A DNA stretch of 64,000 bases from Gracilibacillus alcaliphilus (GCF_016909015.1 NZ_JAFBFA010000006.1:62001-126000), one strand, 5' to 3'. Numbered from the stretch's first letter, positions 45,731 to 55,394 are shown. The notes: generated by a model not told the origin, from the sequence alone. Numbers and translations: made by a program.

Positions 45731-45783
45731 AAAAAGAGGAACTGTCGCACCATGTAGTTCCCATTGTGCAGCAGCCCCTTCTT
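45731..45783 (-). terminator. Terminator of the ABC exporter, second related hairpin
   Basis: On the minus strand AAGAAGGGGCTGCTGCACAATG pairs imperfectly with CATGGTGCGACAGTTCCTCTT and a T5 run follows. Its 5' arm nearly equals that of the csaA terminator. Confidence 0.75.
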
Positions 45784-45808
45784 AATGACATAAAATCCTA
45801 TGTTAAGA

Positions 45809-47527
45809 TTATTGATTTTGATATTGGATATGGTGCAGACGTGCAAATACACCATTACGTTCTAACAATTCTTGATAACTTCCTTGTTCCACAATTCCTT
45901 CCTTGGTAACTACGACGACGCGGTCGGCGTCTTTGATGGTGGCCAGACGATGTGCAATAACTAGGGTTGTACGATCCTCCGCAAGATTATCTAACGATTT
46001 CTGAATCATACGCTCTGTCTCCGTATCTAAGGCGGAAGTTGCTTCATCCAAGATAAGGATTGGCGGATTCTTTAAGAAAGTTCGGGCGATAGCCATCCGT
46101 TGTTTTTGTCCGCCTGATAACTTCAAGCCGCGTTCACCGATTTGTGTATCATACCCTTCTGGCAGCTCGGCAATTACATCATGAAGATAGGCCTTTTTTG
46201 CCGCCTCAATGATTTCTTCTTCTGTAGCCTCCCTATTACCGTAGGCAATATTCTCCCGCACTGTACCGCTAAATAGGAAGACATCCTGCTGCACAATTCC
46301 AATTTGAGAACGAAGTGATCGTTTCGTCATATCCCTAATATCGGTGCCATCAATGGAGATTGAACCACTGTTGACATCATAAAATCGTGGAATTAAGGAG
46401 CAAATCGTTGTTTTACCAGCGCCTGAAGGACCGACAAAGGCTACCGTCTCGCCTGGCTGGATCTGCAGATTAATATCTTCCAGCACCTGTTTATTTTCAT
46501 CGTAATGAAAGTGCACATGATCGAATACAATGTTGCCTTGTAATGATTGGATATCGGTTGCGCCAGAGCGATCTTTTATTTCTGGCTCCTTTGCCAACAG
46601 CTCCTGAAAACGGCGGAATCCAGCCATTCCTTTTGGATATAGTTCTAACAAAGCACTAACCTTATCAATTGGTTTAATCAGGACGTTGGTGTACAATACA
46701 AAGCTGACTAATTCTCCATAACGCAAGTCACCCTTAAAGCTTAACCAGGCTCCTACTACTAACACAATAAGCGTTAATAAACGTGTCATCATATAGATGC
46801 TGGAATGAGTACCGGCCATTACCTTATATGCACCAATTTTTGCCTTGCGGAAGAGTCCGTTATTTTTTCTGAATCGTGTTAATTCGAAATCTTCGTTAGT
46901 AAAGGATTGTACAACCCTTGCACCAGATACGGCATCTTCGACACGGGCGTTGACATCTGCAATATTACGGTACATGTTATGCCATGCTTTATTCATGGCA
47001 ATATTACAATAAGTAATCAAGACAACAAGCAGTGGCACCATTACTAAGGCGATTAATGCCAATGTTGGATTAATGTTAAACATAATCCAGAAAGCCCCAA
47101 AAAACGTCATAATGGCAATAAAGAAATCCTCAGGACCATGGTGAGCTAACTCGCCAATATCAAATAAATCATTGGTGATCCGGCTCATAATATGTCCTGT
47201 CTTTGTATTATCAAAAAAGCGGAATGATTGCCGCTGCACATGGGTGAATAATTCTTCACGCATGTCTGTTTCAATATTGATTCCCAGCTTATGACCCAGA
47301 TAACTTACAATATATTGTAAGAATGTACTTAATAGATAAACAGCCAGTAACAGAATACTGATCGTTACAATTAAGTTCCAATCTCCCTGCGGCAATAGCT
47401 CATCAATGAGCCATTGAACAGCGATTGGAAAGGCTAGCTCTAGTATCGCCACGACTACAGCACTAGAGAAGTCAATGATAAATAAGCGCTTATGCGGCTT
47501 ATAATAAGAGAAAAATTGCTTTAACAT
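45809..47527 (-). CDS. ABC exporter, fused membrane and ATPase domains
   Basis: 572 residues: six membrane helices (~1-310) and an ATPase with Walker A GPSGAGKTT, Q-loop, signature LSGGQKQR, Walker B ILILDEATSALD and switch His in VIAHRLATI. A half-transporter that dimerises; the start FFSYYKPHKRLFIIDFSSA resembles B. subtilis YgaD. The export substrate (lipid or drug) is unknown. ATG 47527 has GGAG 11 bases upstream, a somewhat long spacing. Confidence 0.88.
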   Translation of the reverse strand: MLKQFFSYYKPHKRLFIIDFSSAVVVAILELAFPIAVQWLIDELLPQGDWNLIVTISILLLAVYLLSTFLQYIVSYLGHKLGINIETDMREELFTHVQRQSFRFFDNTKTGHIMSRITNDLFDIGELAHHGPEDFFIAIMTFFGAFWIMFNINPTLALIALVMVPLLVVLITYCNIAMNKAWHNMYRNIADVNARVEDAVSGARVVQSFTNEDFELTRFRKNNGLFRKAKIGAYKVMAGTHSSIYMMTRLLTLIVLVVGAWLSFKGDLRYGELVSFVLYTNVLIKPIDKVSALLELYPKGMAGFRRFQELLAKEPEIKDRSGATDIQSLQGNIVFDHVHFHYDENKQVLEDINLQIQPGETVAFVGPSGAGKTTICSLIPRFYDVNSGSISIDGTDIRDMTKRSLRSQIGIVQQDVFLFSGTVRENIAYGNREATEEEIIEAAKKAYLHDVIAELPEGYDTQIGERGLKLSGGQKQRMAIARTFLKNPPILILDEATSALDTETERMIQKSLDNLAEDRTTLVIAHRLATIKDADRVVVVTKEGIVEQGSYQELLERNGVFARLHHIQYQNQ

Positions 47528-47791
47528 AATTGCGCATGCTCCTTTTCTATCTGGATTCACATAATTATAGCAAAACTATTTCGAAATTCGTAATAAATTT
47601 TATTATTTTGTAAAAAATCCTGATTCATAGTGTCTTTGTTCACAAAAGTGACATTTGTTGAAATTATCATCGAAAACGCTGTCTAAAGAGGTTCGGTTAT
47701 GCTAAAATAATCTATGATAAACAGATGTACTTACGATCACTTACAACTTTTGCAATGTGATGATAGGTCGTTTTAAGAGGAGGTAACAGCA

Positions 47792-48661
47792 TTGAAATTA
47801 GGTGCAATTGAAGCTGGAGGTACAAAGTTTGTTCTGGCAGTAGGGACAGACAAAGGAGATATTTTAGAGAAAGAAGTGATTCCAACGGAACATCCGGATA
47901 TCACGGTTCCTAAAGTAATCACTTTTTTTGAAGGAAAAGGGATTGAACGTTTAGGGTTAGGCGGTTTTGGACCAATTGATATGAATGAACATAGTGATAC
48001 ATATGGTCAACTCCAGAAAACCCCAAAAACAGATTGGGTGGATTATCCGCTTGGAGCAAAGCTGACAGAAGCGCTGCAAGTTCCAATTGTTATTGATACA
48101 GATGTTAATGTGGCAGCGATGTCGGAAGCCAAATGGGGCAATGCGACAGATGTAGACACATGCTTATATATTACAGTAGGTACAGGGATTGGCGCTGGAG
48201 CGTATTTTCATGGACAAACATTAAAAGGGTTATCCCACCCAGAAATGGGACATATCAGTGTAAGGCGTCATCCAGAAGATACTTACGAAGGAACTTGTCC
48301 TTATCATGCCGATTGTGTGGAAGGATTGGCGGCAGGACCATCATTAGAGAAAAGATGGGGGAAGAAAGGCCACGAGTTAGCTGAGGATGACAAGGTTTGG
48401 GAAATGGAAGCCTATTATCTTGCCCAGGCACTAACCACTTATATCTATATCCTTTCACCAGAACGAATTATTATGGGGGGAGGGGTAATGAAACAAAAAC
48501 AATTATTCCCATTAATTCGTAAGAAGGTGTTGGAACTGCTCAATGGTTATGTAAGTTCCCCATACCTAACAGAAAAAGAAATTGATAAATATATTGTAGC
48601 ACCAGGCTTAACAGACGAAGCAGGGATAAAAGGTGCATTATATTTGGCAATGGAAAAGTAA
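47792..48661 (+). CDS. Fructokinase, ROK family
   Basis: A 289-residue ATP-dependent sugar kinase like B. subtilis GmuE/YdhR. It has the phosphate loop IEAGGTKFVLAVG, catalytic Asp in IDTDVNVAAMSE, and the zinc cluster HPEMGHISVRRH ... CPYHADCVEGLAAGP. It phosphorylates fructose to fructose 6-phosphate; mannose is possible. The start is TTG with AGGAGGT 7 bases upstream. It stands alone, divergent from the ABC exporter. Confidence 0.88.
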   Translation: MKLGAIEAGGTKFVLAVGTDKGDILEKEVIPTEHPDITVPKVITFFEGKGIERLGLGGFGPIDMNEHSDTYGQLQKTPKTDWVDYPLGAKLTEALQVPIVIDTDVNVAAMSEAKWGNATDVDTCLYITVGTGIGAGAYFHGQTLKGLSHPEMGHISVRRHPEDTYEGTCPYHADCVEGLAAGPSLEKRWGKKGHELAEDDKVWEMEAYYLAQALTTYIYILSPERIIMGGGVMKQKQLFPLIRKKVLELLNGYVSSPYLTEKEIDKYIVAPGLTDEAGIKGALYLAMEK

Positions 48662-48687
48662 GCTATGCCAAGAGAATGATGTAAAAG

Positions 48688-48730
48688 AACCGGGGGCAGC
48701 TCCAATAAGTAGGACAGTCTCCGGTTTTGT
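48688..48730 (+). terminator. Terminator after the fructokinase
   Basis: AACCGGGG (48688-48695) pairs with CTCCGGTT with one wobble across a 23-base loop; a TTTTG tail follows. Confidence 0.6.
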
Positions 48731-48832
48731 TATGGAAAAATAAATCAGAGCCAGTCTACTCTATTCCTACTTTAACAAAGTCGTAGGAGATTGAAAATAT
48801 TGGATGTGACCCGTACTGTATTATTAACGCTT

Positions 48833-48861
48833 TTGCCTCACTTGGTAAAGTGCAATATAAT
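48833..48861 (+). promoter_or_regulatory. SigA promoter of the aldo/keto reductase
   Basis: TTGCCT (48833-48838) and TATAAT (48856-48861) with a 17-base spacer, 60 bases before the start. Confidence 0.7.
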
Positions 48862-48920
48862 CGCTTACACACACGCTTTGTGCTACAATTACTGATACAA
48901 ATGGGAGAGGAGTGAATAGA

Positions 48921-49838
48921 ATGAAGAAGCTTGAAATAGGAAAAAGCGGCTTGCAGACTAGTGAAATTTCGTTAGGCTGTATGCGTATGGATCAATTGTC
49001 TGTGCAAGAGGCTAATCGAGTGATTCAAAATGCACTGGATTTAGAAATTGATATGTTTGATCATGCAGACATATATGGAAAAGGAAGATCAGAAGAGATT
49101 TTTGCTGAGGCAATCGATATGAATCCGTCTATTCGTGAAAAAATGGTAATCCAAACGAAATGTGGTATTCGTGAAGGATTTTTTGACTTCTCGAAAGAAC
49201 ATATTCTGGCTTCAGTGGAAGGCAGTTTGAAGCGTTTAAAGACAGATTATATTGATATTCTGTTGTTACATAGACCAGATACGCTGGTAGAGCCGGAAGA
49301 GGTAGCAGCAGCCTTTGATGAATTGAAACAAAGCGGTAAGGTTCGTCATTTTGGGGTAAGTAACCATAATCCAAGCCAAATTGAATTATTGAAAAAGTAT
49401 GTCGACCAAGATTTGATCGCCAATCAGCTGCAATTAAGCTTAATGTTTACACCAATGATAGACGCAGGTCTGAACGTTAATATGCAGCATGATCCATCTA
49501 TTGTGCGAGATGGCGGTATTTTGGACTACAGCCGCTTGCATGATATGACGATTCAACCTTGGTCTCCATTCCAGCATGGTTTCTTTGGAGGGGTGTTTGT
49601 CGATAATGATAAATTCCCTGAAGTCAATCAGAAACTGCAGGAATATGCTGATAAATATCGTGCAACAAAATCAGCTATTGCGATTGCCTGGCTTCTGCGT
49701 CATCCAGCGAAGATGCAGCCAATCGTAGGCACAATGAATAAGGAACGCTTAACAGACATTGCTAAGGCTTCTGATGTAACGCTTTCTAGAGAAGAGTGGT
49801 ATGACTTGTATCGTGCTGCTGGTAATCAGCTGCCTTAG
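48921..49838 (+). CDS. Aldo/keto reductase (YdhF-like)
   Basis: A 305-residue NADPH-dependent reductase. Visible are SLGCMRM, the catalytic Asp/Tyr pair in FDHADIYGKG, Lys in IQTKCGI, His in LLLHRPD and FGVSNHNPSQIELL. It belongs to the YdhF-like AKR group of unknown substrate. ATG 48921 has GAGAGGAG 8 bases upstream; GTG 48912 overlaps that site. It is monocistronic with a strong terminator. Confidence 0.88.
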   Translation: MKKLEIGKSGLQTSEISLGCMRMDQLSVQEANRVIQNALDLEIDMFDHADIYGKGRSEEIFAEAIDMNPSIREKMVIQTKCGIREGFFDFSKEHILASVEGSLKRLKTDYIDILLLHRPDTLVEPEEVAAAFDELKQSGKVRHFGVSNHNPSQIELLKKYVDQDLIANQLQLSLMFTPMIDAGLNVNMQHDPSIVRDGGILDYSRLHDMTIQPWSPFQHGFFGGVFVDNDKFPEVNQKLQEYADKYRATKSAIAIAWLLRHPAKMQPIVGTMNKERLTDIAKASDVTLSREEWYDLYRAAGNQLP

Positions 49839-49863
49839 TCAATAAGTAAGCGGCATAAGACTC

Positions 49864-49894
49864 AAAAACCCCCATAACTGGAATGGGGGTTTTT
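49864..49894 (+). terminator. Terminator after the aldo/keto reductase
   Basis: Perfect 12-bp stem AAAAACCCCCAT/ATGGGGGTTTTT with a 7-base loop. Confidence 0.92.
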
Positions 49895-50020
49895 ATGATG
49901 AAATAATGAGGAAGATAGAGGACTCAGCTATGAAATATTTGAATTCGTTATAACAGAGAATGCAACTTTAATAGGGGAAGCGATCGCTAGCCGCCAGCAG
50001 GTAGGTATCCTTTCTGATAG

Positions 50021-51211
50021 TTACATATATAACGTGGCCAGCATAATTCCTAAGGTATCTGCATAAATCTCATCAAATTGACTAATCGGAAGGGGGTTTA
50101 CGCCAAGCCCTAATTCCACGGTAAAGCCGGGATGCCTAAACTCCTGGATAAACCAATCTTTATATCCGGAAAAACTGTCAACATACTGTACTGATTTATA
50201 ACCGCTGACACGTTCGTATTCATCTGCAATAACGTAAGATGCTGCTGGTTCTAGTCTTTGAATTCCCCAATAGAATTCTTGTCCTTGCGTATGAAAGGCA
50301 TTCATAATATCAAATGGTTGCTGTTGTGCCAGCTCAGCCATCGCAATTGACTCCGGCTCAGTTAAGGGAGCATAGTCAGGAAAATCCCGCGGTTGTGGGG
50401 AATCTGGTTTTCTAGCTGCATCAATTTCCCATAATGCTGGAAATTGATTATTTAAATCAACCCCATTTATATTTGCTTTCCAATCAGAGAAATCCTGATT
50501 TCCTTGATTTATTTCCAGTACACTTTCTTGCTTATCTCCAGCTGCTTCTGCCCCAAATAACACTAAGTCGACCCCATCTGCGTTTACCATTGGAACAAGT
50601 GATAACGTGTTTTGTGAAAAGTAAGGCAACATATCCAAACCATTGATAGGCTGTTGGTTTGTTAAGGCCAAAGCATATTGATTCGCAAATTGCATAATAA
50701 CCGGTGTAGTAATCCATTCATTGGCATGAAAAGCACCGTTGATATGTTTTTTTCGTGCCCCGGTTCCAAATTGTAATTCGATTATTTCCTTCCCTAATAC
50801 GGTTTGACCAATCACATTTTTCTGAATAAATGGATAAACTTCTATCAATTTGTCGATATCTGCCTGCATTTTGGCATAGGAATATTCGGTAACATCTGTA
50901 ACAATGGCATGTTGGACACGAACTGGACTGGCGATGCTTTGTCCAGGCTGTAAATTGTCTGCTATAGAAGCTGTATTTAGTAATAATAATTGGTCAAGAG
51001 GGATTTGCTGCTGTTTAGAAATCTTCCAAAAAGAATCATGCACTTGAATCGTATAGGAAGCAGTTTCGTATCCTGGAATATTGATTTGCTGACCGATTTG
51101 CAAGGAAACAGCTGAGAGATGTGGGTTAGCAGCAAGAAGCAAGGGGAGCGGTATATTAAATAATTGACTGTAATACCATAAGCTATCATTGGGACGTACG
51201 GTAATCCTCAT
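50021..51211 (-). CDS. yqgT: LysM-M14 gamma-D-glutamyl-meso-DAP peptidase
   Basis: 396 residues: two LysM domains (~1-47 and ~52-98) that bind peptidoglycan, then an M14 zinc carboxypeptidase. Zinc ligands His162 and Glu165 (GAFHANEW) and His307 (NAFHTQG) and catalytic Glu366 (FTVELGLG) are present. The layout equals endopeptidase I of Lysinibacillus sphaericus and B. subtilis YqgT, which cut gamma-D-Glu-DAP bonds in wall peptides. There is no signal peptide, as in those enzymes, which fits a role in sporulating cells or recycling. GGAGG lies 9 bases before the ATG. Confidence 0.9.
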   Translation of the reverse strand: MRITVRPNDSLWYYSQLFNIPLPLLLAANPHLSAVSLQIGQQINIPGYETASYTIQVHDSFWKISKQQQIPLDQLLLLNTASIADNLQPGQSIASPVRVQHAIVTDVTEYSYAKMQADIDKLIEVYPFIQKNVIGQTVLGKEIIELQFGTGARKKHINGAFHANEWITTPVIMQFANQYALALTNQQPINGLDMLPYFSQNTLSLVPMVNADGVDLVLFGAEAAGDKQESVLEINQGNQDFSDWKANINGVDLNNQFPALWEIDAARKPDSPQPRDFPDYAPLTEPESIAMAELAQQQPFDIMNAFHTQGQEFYWGIQRLEPAASYVIADEYERVSGYKSVQYVDSFSGYKDWFIQEFRHPGFTVELGLGVNPLPISQFDEIYADTLGIMLATLYM

Positions 51212-51276
51212 CTATGATGACCTCCAGCTTTTAGAAAGTATTATAGTATATGAAAGTCTGGTTCATTTCATGAAAG

Positions 51277-51302
51277 AAGACAAGAGATCGATCTCTTGTC
51301 TT
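51277..51302 (-). terminator. Palindromic terminator of the TetR gene
   Basis: AAGACAAGAGATC is followed at once by its complement, a perfect 13-bp palindrome. Its edge overlaps the TetR stop codon region, so the protein's last codons lie in the hairpin. Confidence 0.6.
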
Positions 51303-51901
51303 TAAAAAGTTGCTATATGCTGGTCTGTCTTGATCAGTTTTAAATCTTGTTCGTAGTTATAGATCGCTGCTTTTAAAGGAATCATTTGTGAGTGTGTTTC
51401 AATGAAGTTGTGTACCATAACAGAAGAAATAACTCGAAGCAAATGAAAGAAATAGTCCTTGTTTTCAATCGGATTAACAGCCAATTCTAACTGTTGCTGG
51501 TATGCTTTCTCGTTATCAATCGTAAAAAAATGACTGATTAATTGATGAATCTTGCCATTCATATTTAACAGTGCATGAGTGAATATCGGAAAATGTTTAC
51601 TCTCTTTGAGAAGTATAGCATAGAATTCCGTAGTAGCCGAATAAATAACCCCATCATGTTTCTCTAACAGTCCTGTAAACAAGTTAGCAACTTCCCTCAT
51701 CTGTTGTTCAAGTGTATAATAATAGGCATCCTCTAAATCAGAAAAATACTGGTAGAAACTTCCTCTGGGTATTTCAGCATCCGCTATAATACGGGCAATC
51801 GAGGAATCATTTAACGAATAAAAAGAAAATTCTTTGTAAAGAGCCTGATCAAGCTTCCATCTTTTTTTACCGGGTAAATTATAAAATGTGTTTTTCGGCA
51901 T
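51302..51901 (-). CDS. TetR-family regulator
   Basis: 199 residues. The N-terminal ~60 residues hold the TetR helix-turn-helix (YKEFSFYSLNDSSIARIIADAEIPRGSFYQYFSD). The ligand-binding part has no recognised specificity. ATG 51901 has GAGGTG 6 bases upstream. It is divergent from the lar-like cluster with ~490 bases between, and could regulate it (inference from position only). Confidence 0.8.
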   Translation of the reverse strand: MPKNTFYNLPGKKRWKLDQALYKEFSFYSLNDSSIARIIADAEIPRGSFYQYFSDLEDAYYYTLEQQMREVANLFTGLLEKHDGVIYSATTEFYAILLKESKHFPIFTHALLNMNGKIHQLISHFFTIDNEKAYQQQLELAVNPIENKDYFFHLLRVISSVMVHNFIETHSQMIPLKAAIYNYEQDLKLIKTDQHIATF

Positions 51902-52281
51902 TTTATTCACCTCTTTCTTCATCAAAAACTAACTATTACAAAATGTTATAGCAATTATATCGGCAGCTTTTACGAAATGTTAAATATATATTTTACATTA
52001 AGTTGAATTTAAGGTTTGAGTGCGCTCGTTTTTTTGACTTTTCCCAGAACAAAAAGACATCTGAACCTCGATGGTTATATGAAGATATGACATCACATTT
52101 TATTATAAGAGCATAAGGCCGGAAATAGAGAGAATAAATCAACCTATTATTCAGTCATTTTCTTATTTTGTATAAAAAAGCTCTGTTTATTCCCTTTGTT
52201 AAAAAGTTATGATAAAATAGAATAACAACGTTGTTAAAAATGAAATAAAAACAAATGAATGTAGCGATTGAAGAGCCGATA
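51902..52281. other. Gap between the TetR gene and the lar-like cluster
   Basis: AT-rich divergent promoter region. No gene, riboswitch or repeat was recognised. Confidence 0.4.
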
Positions 52282-52312
52282 TTGTCAAATTAGTCTGATG
52301 CAATGCTATACT
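52282..52312 (+). promoter_or_regulatory. Extended -10 promoter of the lar-like cluster
   Basis: TATACT (52307-52312) with TGC directly before it (extended -10) and TTGTCA (52282-52287) 19 bases upstream. It leaves a ~70-base leader in which GGGACTGGTA and GGTACCTGTGTCC can pair loosely. Confidence 0.5.
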
Positions 52313-52390
52313 ATAGCTTATCAGGGACTGGTAACTTGCATAGGTTTGTCTTTCTCGGTACCTGTGTCCTAACAAAAGGGTGGTGTGTCG

Positions 52391-53317
52391 TTGACAGAGT
52401 TTATATTTATTTTTCAAGATGTCATTCTGCCGGTATTTATATTATTAGCCATAGGATTTATCTTACATCTTAAATTTCAATTAGATTTGGGCACATTAGC
52501 AAAATTAAATATTTATTTTTTGGTGCCAGGCTTTATCTTTGTCCGATTATATGAGACAACTATTGATGGACAGTTATTTCTTTATGTTTTTGGCTTTTTC
52601 GTGTTATTGGTAGTTACGCTCTTCATTGTTGCGGTTATTATAGCTAAATGGTTAAAGATCACAGATGGAAAGCGGACAACGTTTACCAATAGTGCCATGT
52701 TTTTTAATTCTGGCAATTATGGCGTACCAGTAAATGATTTAGTTTTTCGAAGTGATCCGTATGCCATGTCGATTCAAGTACTGGTCTTAACACTTCAGAA
52801 TATTTTTCTGTTCTCTTATGGTATATTTACTTTACGGGCAGCAAGAGATGGCAAGTGGAAAGCGGCGTTAGGTTATTTTCGAATGCCTGTCCTATATGCG
52901 ATGTTAGCAGGCGTCATGCTTAATATTTGGCAGGTACCAATTCCAGATCCGATTTGGACTTCGGCAAGTTATATCGCTGATTCAATGGTAGCGCTTGCGC
53001 TTGTGACTTTGGGTGCACAAGTAGCCAGAATGAAATTTATTAAGGGATTAGCAAGTGTCTACGCTAGTATTGCTCTTCGTTTAGTTGGAGGACCTATTAT
53101 TGCTTATGTCATTATTGCATTTGCCTTCCGACTAGAAGGAGTATTGGCTCAGGCATTACTGATAGCTTCTGCCATGCCGACTTCTGTTAATAGTGCAGTG
53201 ATCGCTGAAGAGTACAACAATCATCCAGATTTAGCAGCGCAGACGGTACTTTATTCTACCGTGGTAAGTATGTTGACTGTAACGGCAACGGTATATGTTG
53301 CCCAGCACATATTCTAA
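52391..53317 (+). CDS. AEC-family transporter
   Basis: 308 residues with about ten membrane helices, typical of the auxin-efflux-carrier (AEC) family: FILLAIGFILHLKF-like start, NSGNYGVPVNDLVF with its conserved Asn-Gly pair, and SAMPTSVNSAVIAEEY near the end. AEC members carry malate and other organic acids in bacteria. TTG 52391 lies downstream of AAGGGTGGTG; GTG 52385 is too close. It is the first gene of the lar-like cluster, so an organic or sugar acid is the likely substrate. Confidence 0.85.
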   Translation: MTEFIFIFQDVILPVFILLAIGFILHLKFQLDLGTLAKLNIYFLVPGFIFVRLYETTIDGQLFLYVFGFFVLLVVTLFIVAVIIAKWLKITDGKRTTFTNSAMFFNSGNYGVPVNDLVFRSDPYAMSIQVLVLTLQNIFLFSYGIFTLRAARDGKWKAALGYFRMPVLYAMLAGVMLNIWQVPIPDPIWTSASYIADSMVALALVTLGAQVARMKFIKGLASVYASIALRLVGGPIIAYVIIAFAFRLEGVLAQALLIASAMPTSVNSAVIAEEYNNHPDLAAQTVLYSTVVSMLTVTATVYVAQHIF

Positions 53318-53333
53318 ATAAGGAGTGAAGAAA

Positions 53334-54605
53334 ATGGGGATTTTAGAACAATTGGTGCAGGATATACCGATACCAAAGATGGTAAAGGTAAAGCAGCATT
53401 TCGATAATCAGCAAATTGATGATTTAACACAAGAATTATCAAAGCGATTACATACTGAACGTATTGAGCAGCGAATACGTCCGGGTATGGAAATCGCAGT
53501 GGCAGTCGGAAGCAGAGGATTAGATCGAATTGTTGAAATGACAAAGGTAACGGTTGACTTCTTGAAGGAGCAAGGTGCGGCACCCTTTATTGTCCCATGT
53601 ATGGGAAGTCATGGAGGGGCAACAGGACCTGGACAGAAAGCTGTTCTTGAACATCTGGGTGTAAAAGAAGAAGTGGTCGGGGCAGAAATTCGTTCTTCGA
53701 TGGAAGTCATTAAAATTGATGAACTGGAGAATGGCCTGCCTGTGTATATAGATAAGCTTGCTTCTGAAGCAGATGGTATCGTAGTGATTAACCGGGTGAA
53801 ACCTCATACAGCCTTCAGGGGACCCTACGAAAGCGGAATTATGAAAATGATTAGTATTGGACTTGGTAAACAGAAAGGGGCAGAAGCTTGTCATCAGTTA
53901 GGTTTTAAGCATATGGCTGAATATGTTCCTGCAATGGGCAAAGTAATTCTTGATAAAATGCCGATATTATTTGCTATTGCCACGGTAGAGAATGCCTTTG
54001 ACAAGGTAGCTCGATTAGAGGTGCTTTTGCCAAATGAGATTGTAGAACAAGAGCCAGATTTACAGAAGTTAGCGAAAGCTTCCTTACCAAAGCTGATGTT
54101 TGATCAGATTGATGTACTGATTATTGATCAAATAGGTAAGAACATAAGTGGAGATGGAATGGATCCCAATATCACTGGGAGATATCCAACACCATATGCT
54201 TATGGGGGGCCAGAAGTTACCAAGATGGTTGTGCTGGATTTAACCGAAGCAACCGAAGGGAATGCGAATGGGGTAGGAACAGCTGATTTCACGACTGAAC
54301 GTCTAGTAGATAAAATGGATCGTGAAGCAACCTACGCAAATGGATTAACTTCTACTGTTGTAGGCCCAACCCATATCTCTACCGCTATGCCTAATGAAAA
54401 GGCGGCTATCCAAGCGGCAATTAAGACATGTAATATTTTAGATTTTCATAAGGCTAGAGTAGTGCGCATCAAGAACACTTTAGAAATCGGGGAAATAGAA
54501 GTTTCGGAGAATATGTTAACAGATGTAGCAGAGAATGAGAGCTTAGAAAAAGCATCAGAGGTATATGCATGGCATTTTGATCAAGAAGGCAATTTGACAC
54601 AATAA
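53334..54605 (+). CDS. LarA-family nickel-pincer-dependent racemase/epimerase
   Basis: 423 residues with the LarA/DUF2088 fold pattern: VAVGSRGLDRI, PCMGSHGGATGPGQ (His93), INRVKPHTAF (His158), GIMKMISIGLGKQKGAEACH (Lys171, His187) and IGKNISGDGMDPNITGR (Lys269). The Lys171-His187 spacing equals Lys184-His200 of Lactobacillus plantarum lactate racemase, where that Lys holds the NPN cofactor (numbers of LarA from memory). The sequence is clearly not LarA itself. LarE and LarB are in the same cluster, and sugar-acid enzymes are beside it, so a 2-hydroxy sugar acid is the expected substrate. AAGGAG precedes the ATG. Confidence 0.85.
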   Translation: MGILEQLVQDIPIPKMVKVKQHFDNQQIDDLTQELSKRLHTERIEQRIRPGMEIAVAVGSRGLDRIVEMTKVTVDFLKEQGAAPFIVPCMGSHGGATGPGQKAVLEHLGVKEEVVGAEIRSSMEVIKIDELENGLPVYIDKLASEADGIVVINRVKPHTAFRGPYESGIMKMISIGLGKQKGAEACHQLGFKHMAEYVPAMGKVILDKMPILFAIATVENAFDKVARLEVLLPNEIVEQEPDLQKLAKASLPKLMFDQIDVLIIDQIGKNISGDGMDPNITGRYPTPYAYGGPEVTKMVVLDLTEATEGNANGVGTADFTTERLVDKMDREATYANGLTSTVVGPTHISTAMPNEKAAIQAAIKTCNILDFHKARVVRIKNTLEIGEIEVSENMLTDVAENESLEKASEVYAWHFDQEGNLTQ

Positions 54606-54623
54606 TTTTAGGAGGTCTATGAT

Positions 54624-55394
54624 ATGAGTTCTTTATTTGATTTATCAGGAAAAGTAGCAGTAGCATTAGGAGGTAATAGTACACTTGGAGGTGCAATGGC
54701 CAAAGGGTTAGCAGATCATGGAGCAAAGGTGGCAATTGTAGGACGTAATATGCAAACCGCAGAAGAAGTGGCACAAACGATTAAGGAAAGTGGTGGAGAA
54801 GCAAAGGCTTTTCAAGCAGATGTCAGTGATCTGTCAAGCATTGATCGAGTAATTGGTGAGATTGAAGCATGGTCAGGCGGCTGGGATATCTTGTTGAACG
54901 CCCCGGGTATGAACAGTACCACCCCATACCTTGAATTAGACCCAGAAGAATGGGATCAAATTATGGATGTCAATCTGAAAGGAATCGTATTTGCTACACA
55001 AGCTTTTGCCAAAAAGATGATCGAACAAGGCCGAAGTGGCAGTATTATTAATATATCTTCCGTTTCATCAACGACACCTCTTTCTAAAGTATTCACCTAT
55101 TCGGCTTCGAAGGCAGCTATTAATAGTGTGACACAATATTTAGCAAGAGAATTTGCGCCATATCACATTAGGGTAAACGCAATTATTCCGGGCTTTTTCC
55201 CAGCAGAACAGAACAGGAAGATCTTAAGTGAAGACAGAGTGCAATCGATTATGGGCCATACCCCTATGAAACGCTTTGGAGATCCAGAAGAATTACAAGG
55301 TGCAACTGTATACCTTGCTTCTGATAAAGCAAGCGGCTTTGTAACCGGAGAACTGCTTCGGGTGGATGGCGGCTTTGGCAGTATGACGATCTAA
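54624..55394 (+). CDS. SDR dehydrogenase, mannonate/gluconate oxidoreductase-like
   Basis: A 256-residue short-chain dehydrogenase. Cofactor motif GGNSTLGGAMAKGLA (TLG where GIG is usual), NAPGMN, Ser in NISSVSS, and Tyr/Lys in YSASKAA. The C-terminal part (PGFFPAEQNRKIL ... HTPMKRFGDPEEL) matches the Bacillus YjmF/UxuB branch that interconverts keto-sugar acids and aldonates. GGAGGT lies 8 bases before the ATG; 18 bases separate it from the larA-like gene. It probably oxidises or reduces the sugar acid handled by its neighbours. Confidence 0.85.
   Translation: MSSLFDLSGKVAVALGGNSTLGGAMAKGLADHGAKVAIVGRNMQTAEEVAQTIKESGGEAKAFQADVSDLSSIDRVIGEIEAWSGGWDILLNAPGMNSTTPYLELDPEEWDQIMDVNLKGIVFATQAFAKKMIEQGRSGSIINISSVSSTTPLSKVFTYSASKAAINSVTQYLAREFAPYHIRVNAIIPGFFPAEQNRKILSEDRVQSIMGHTPMKRFGDPEELQGATVYLASDKASGFVTGELLRVDGGFGSMTI

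Noticed and set aside
51277..51302. Operator for the TetR regulator
   Set aside because: The palindrome is at the 3' end of the gene, where a terminator is the simpler reading.
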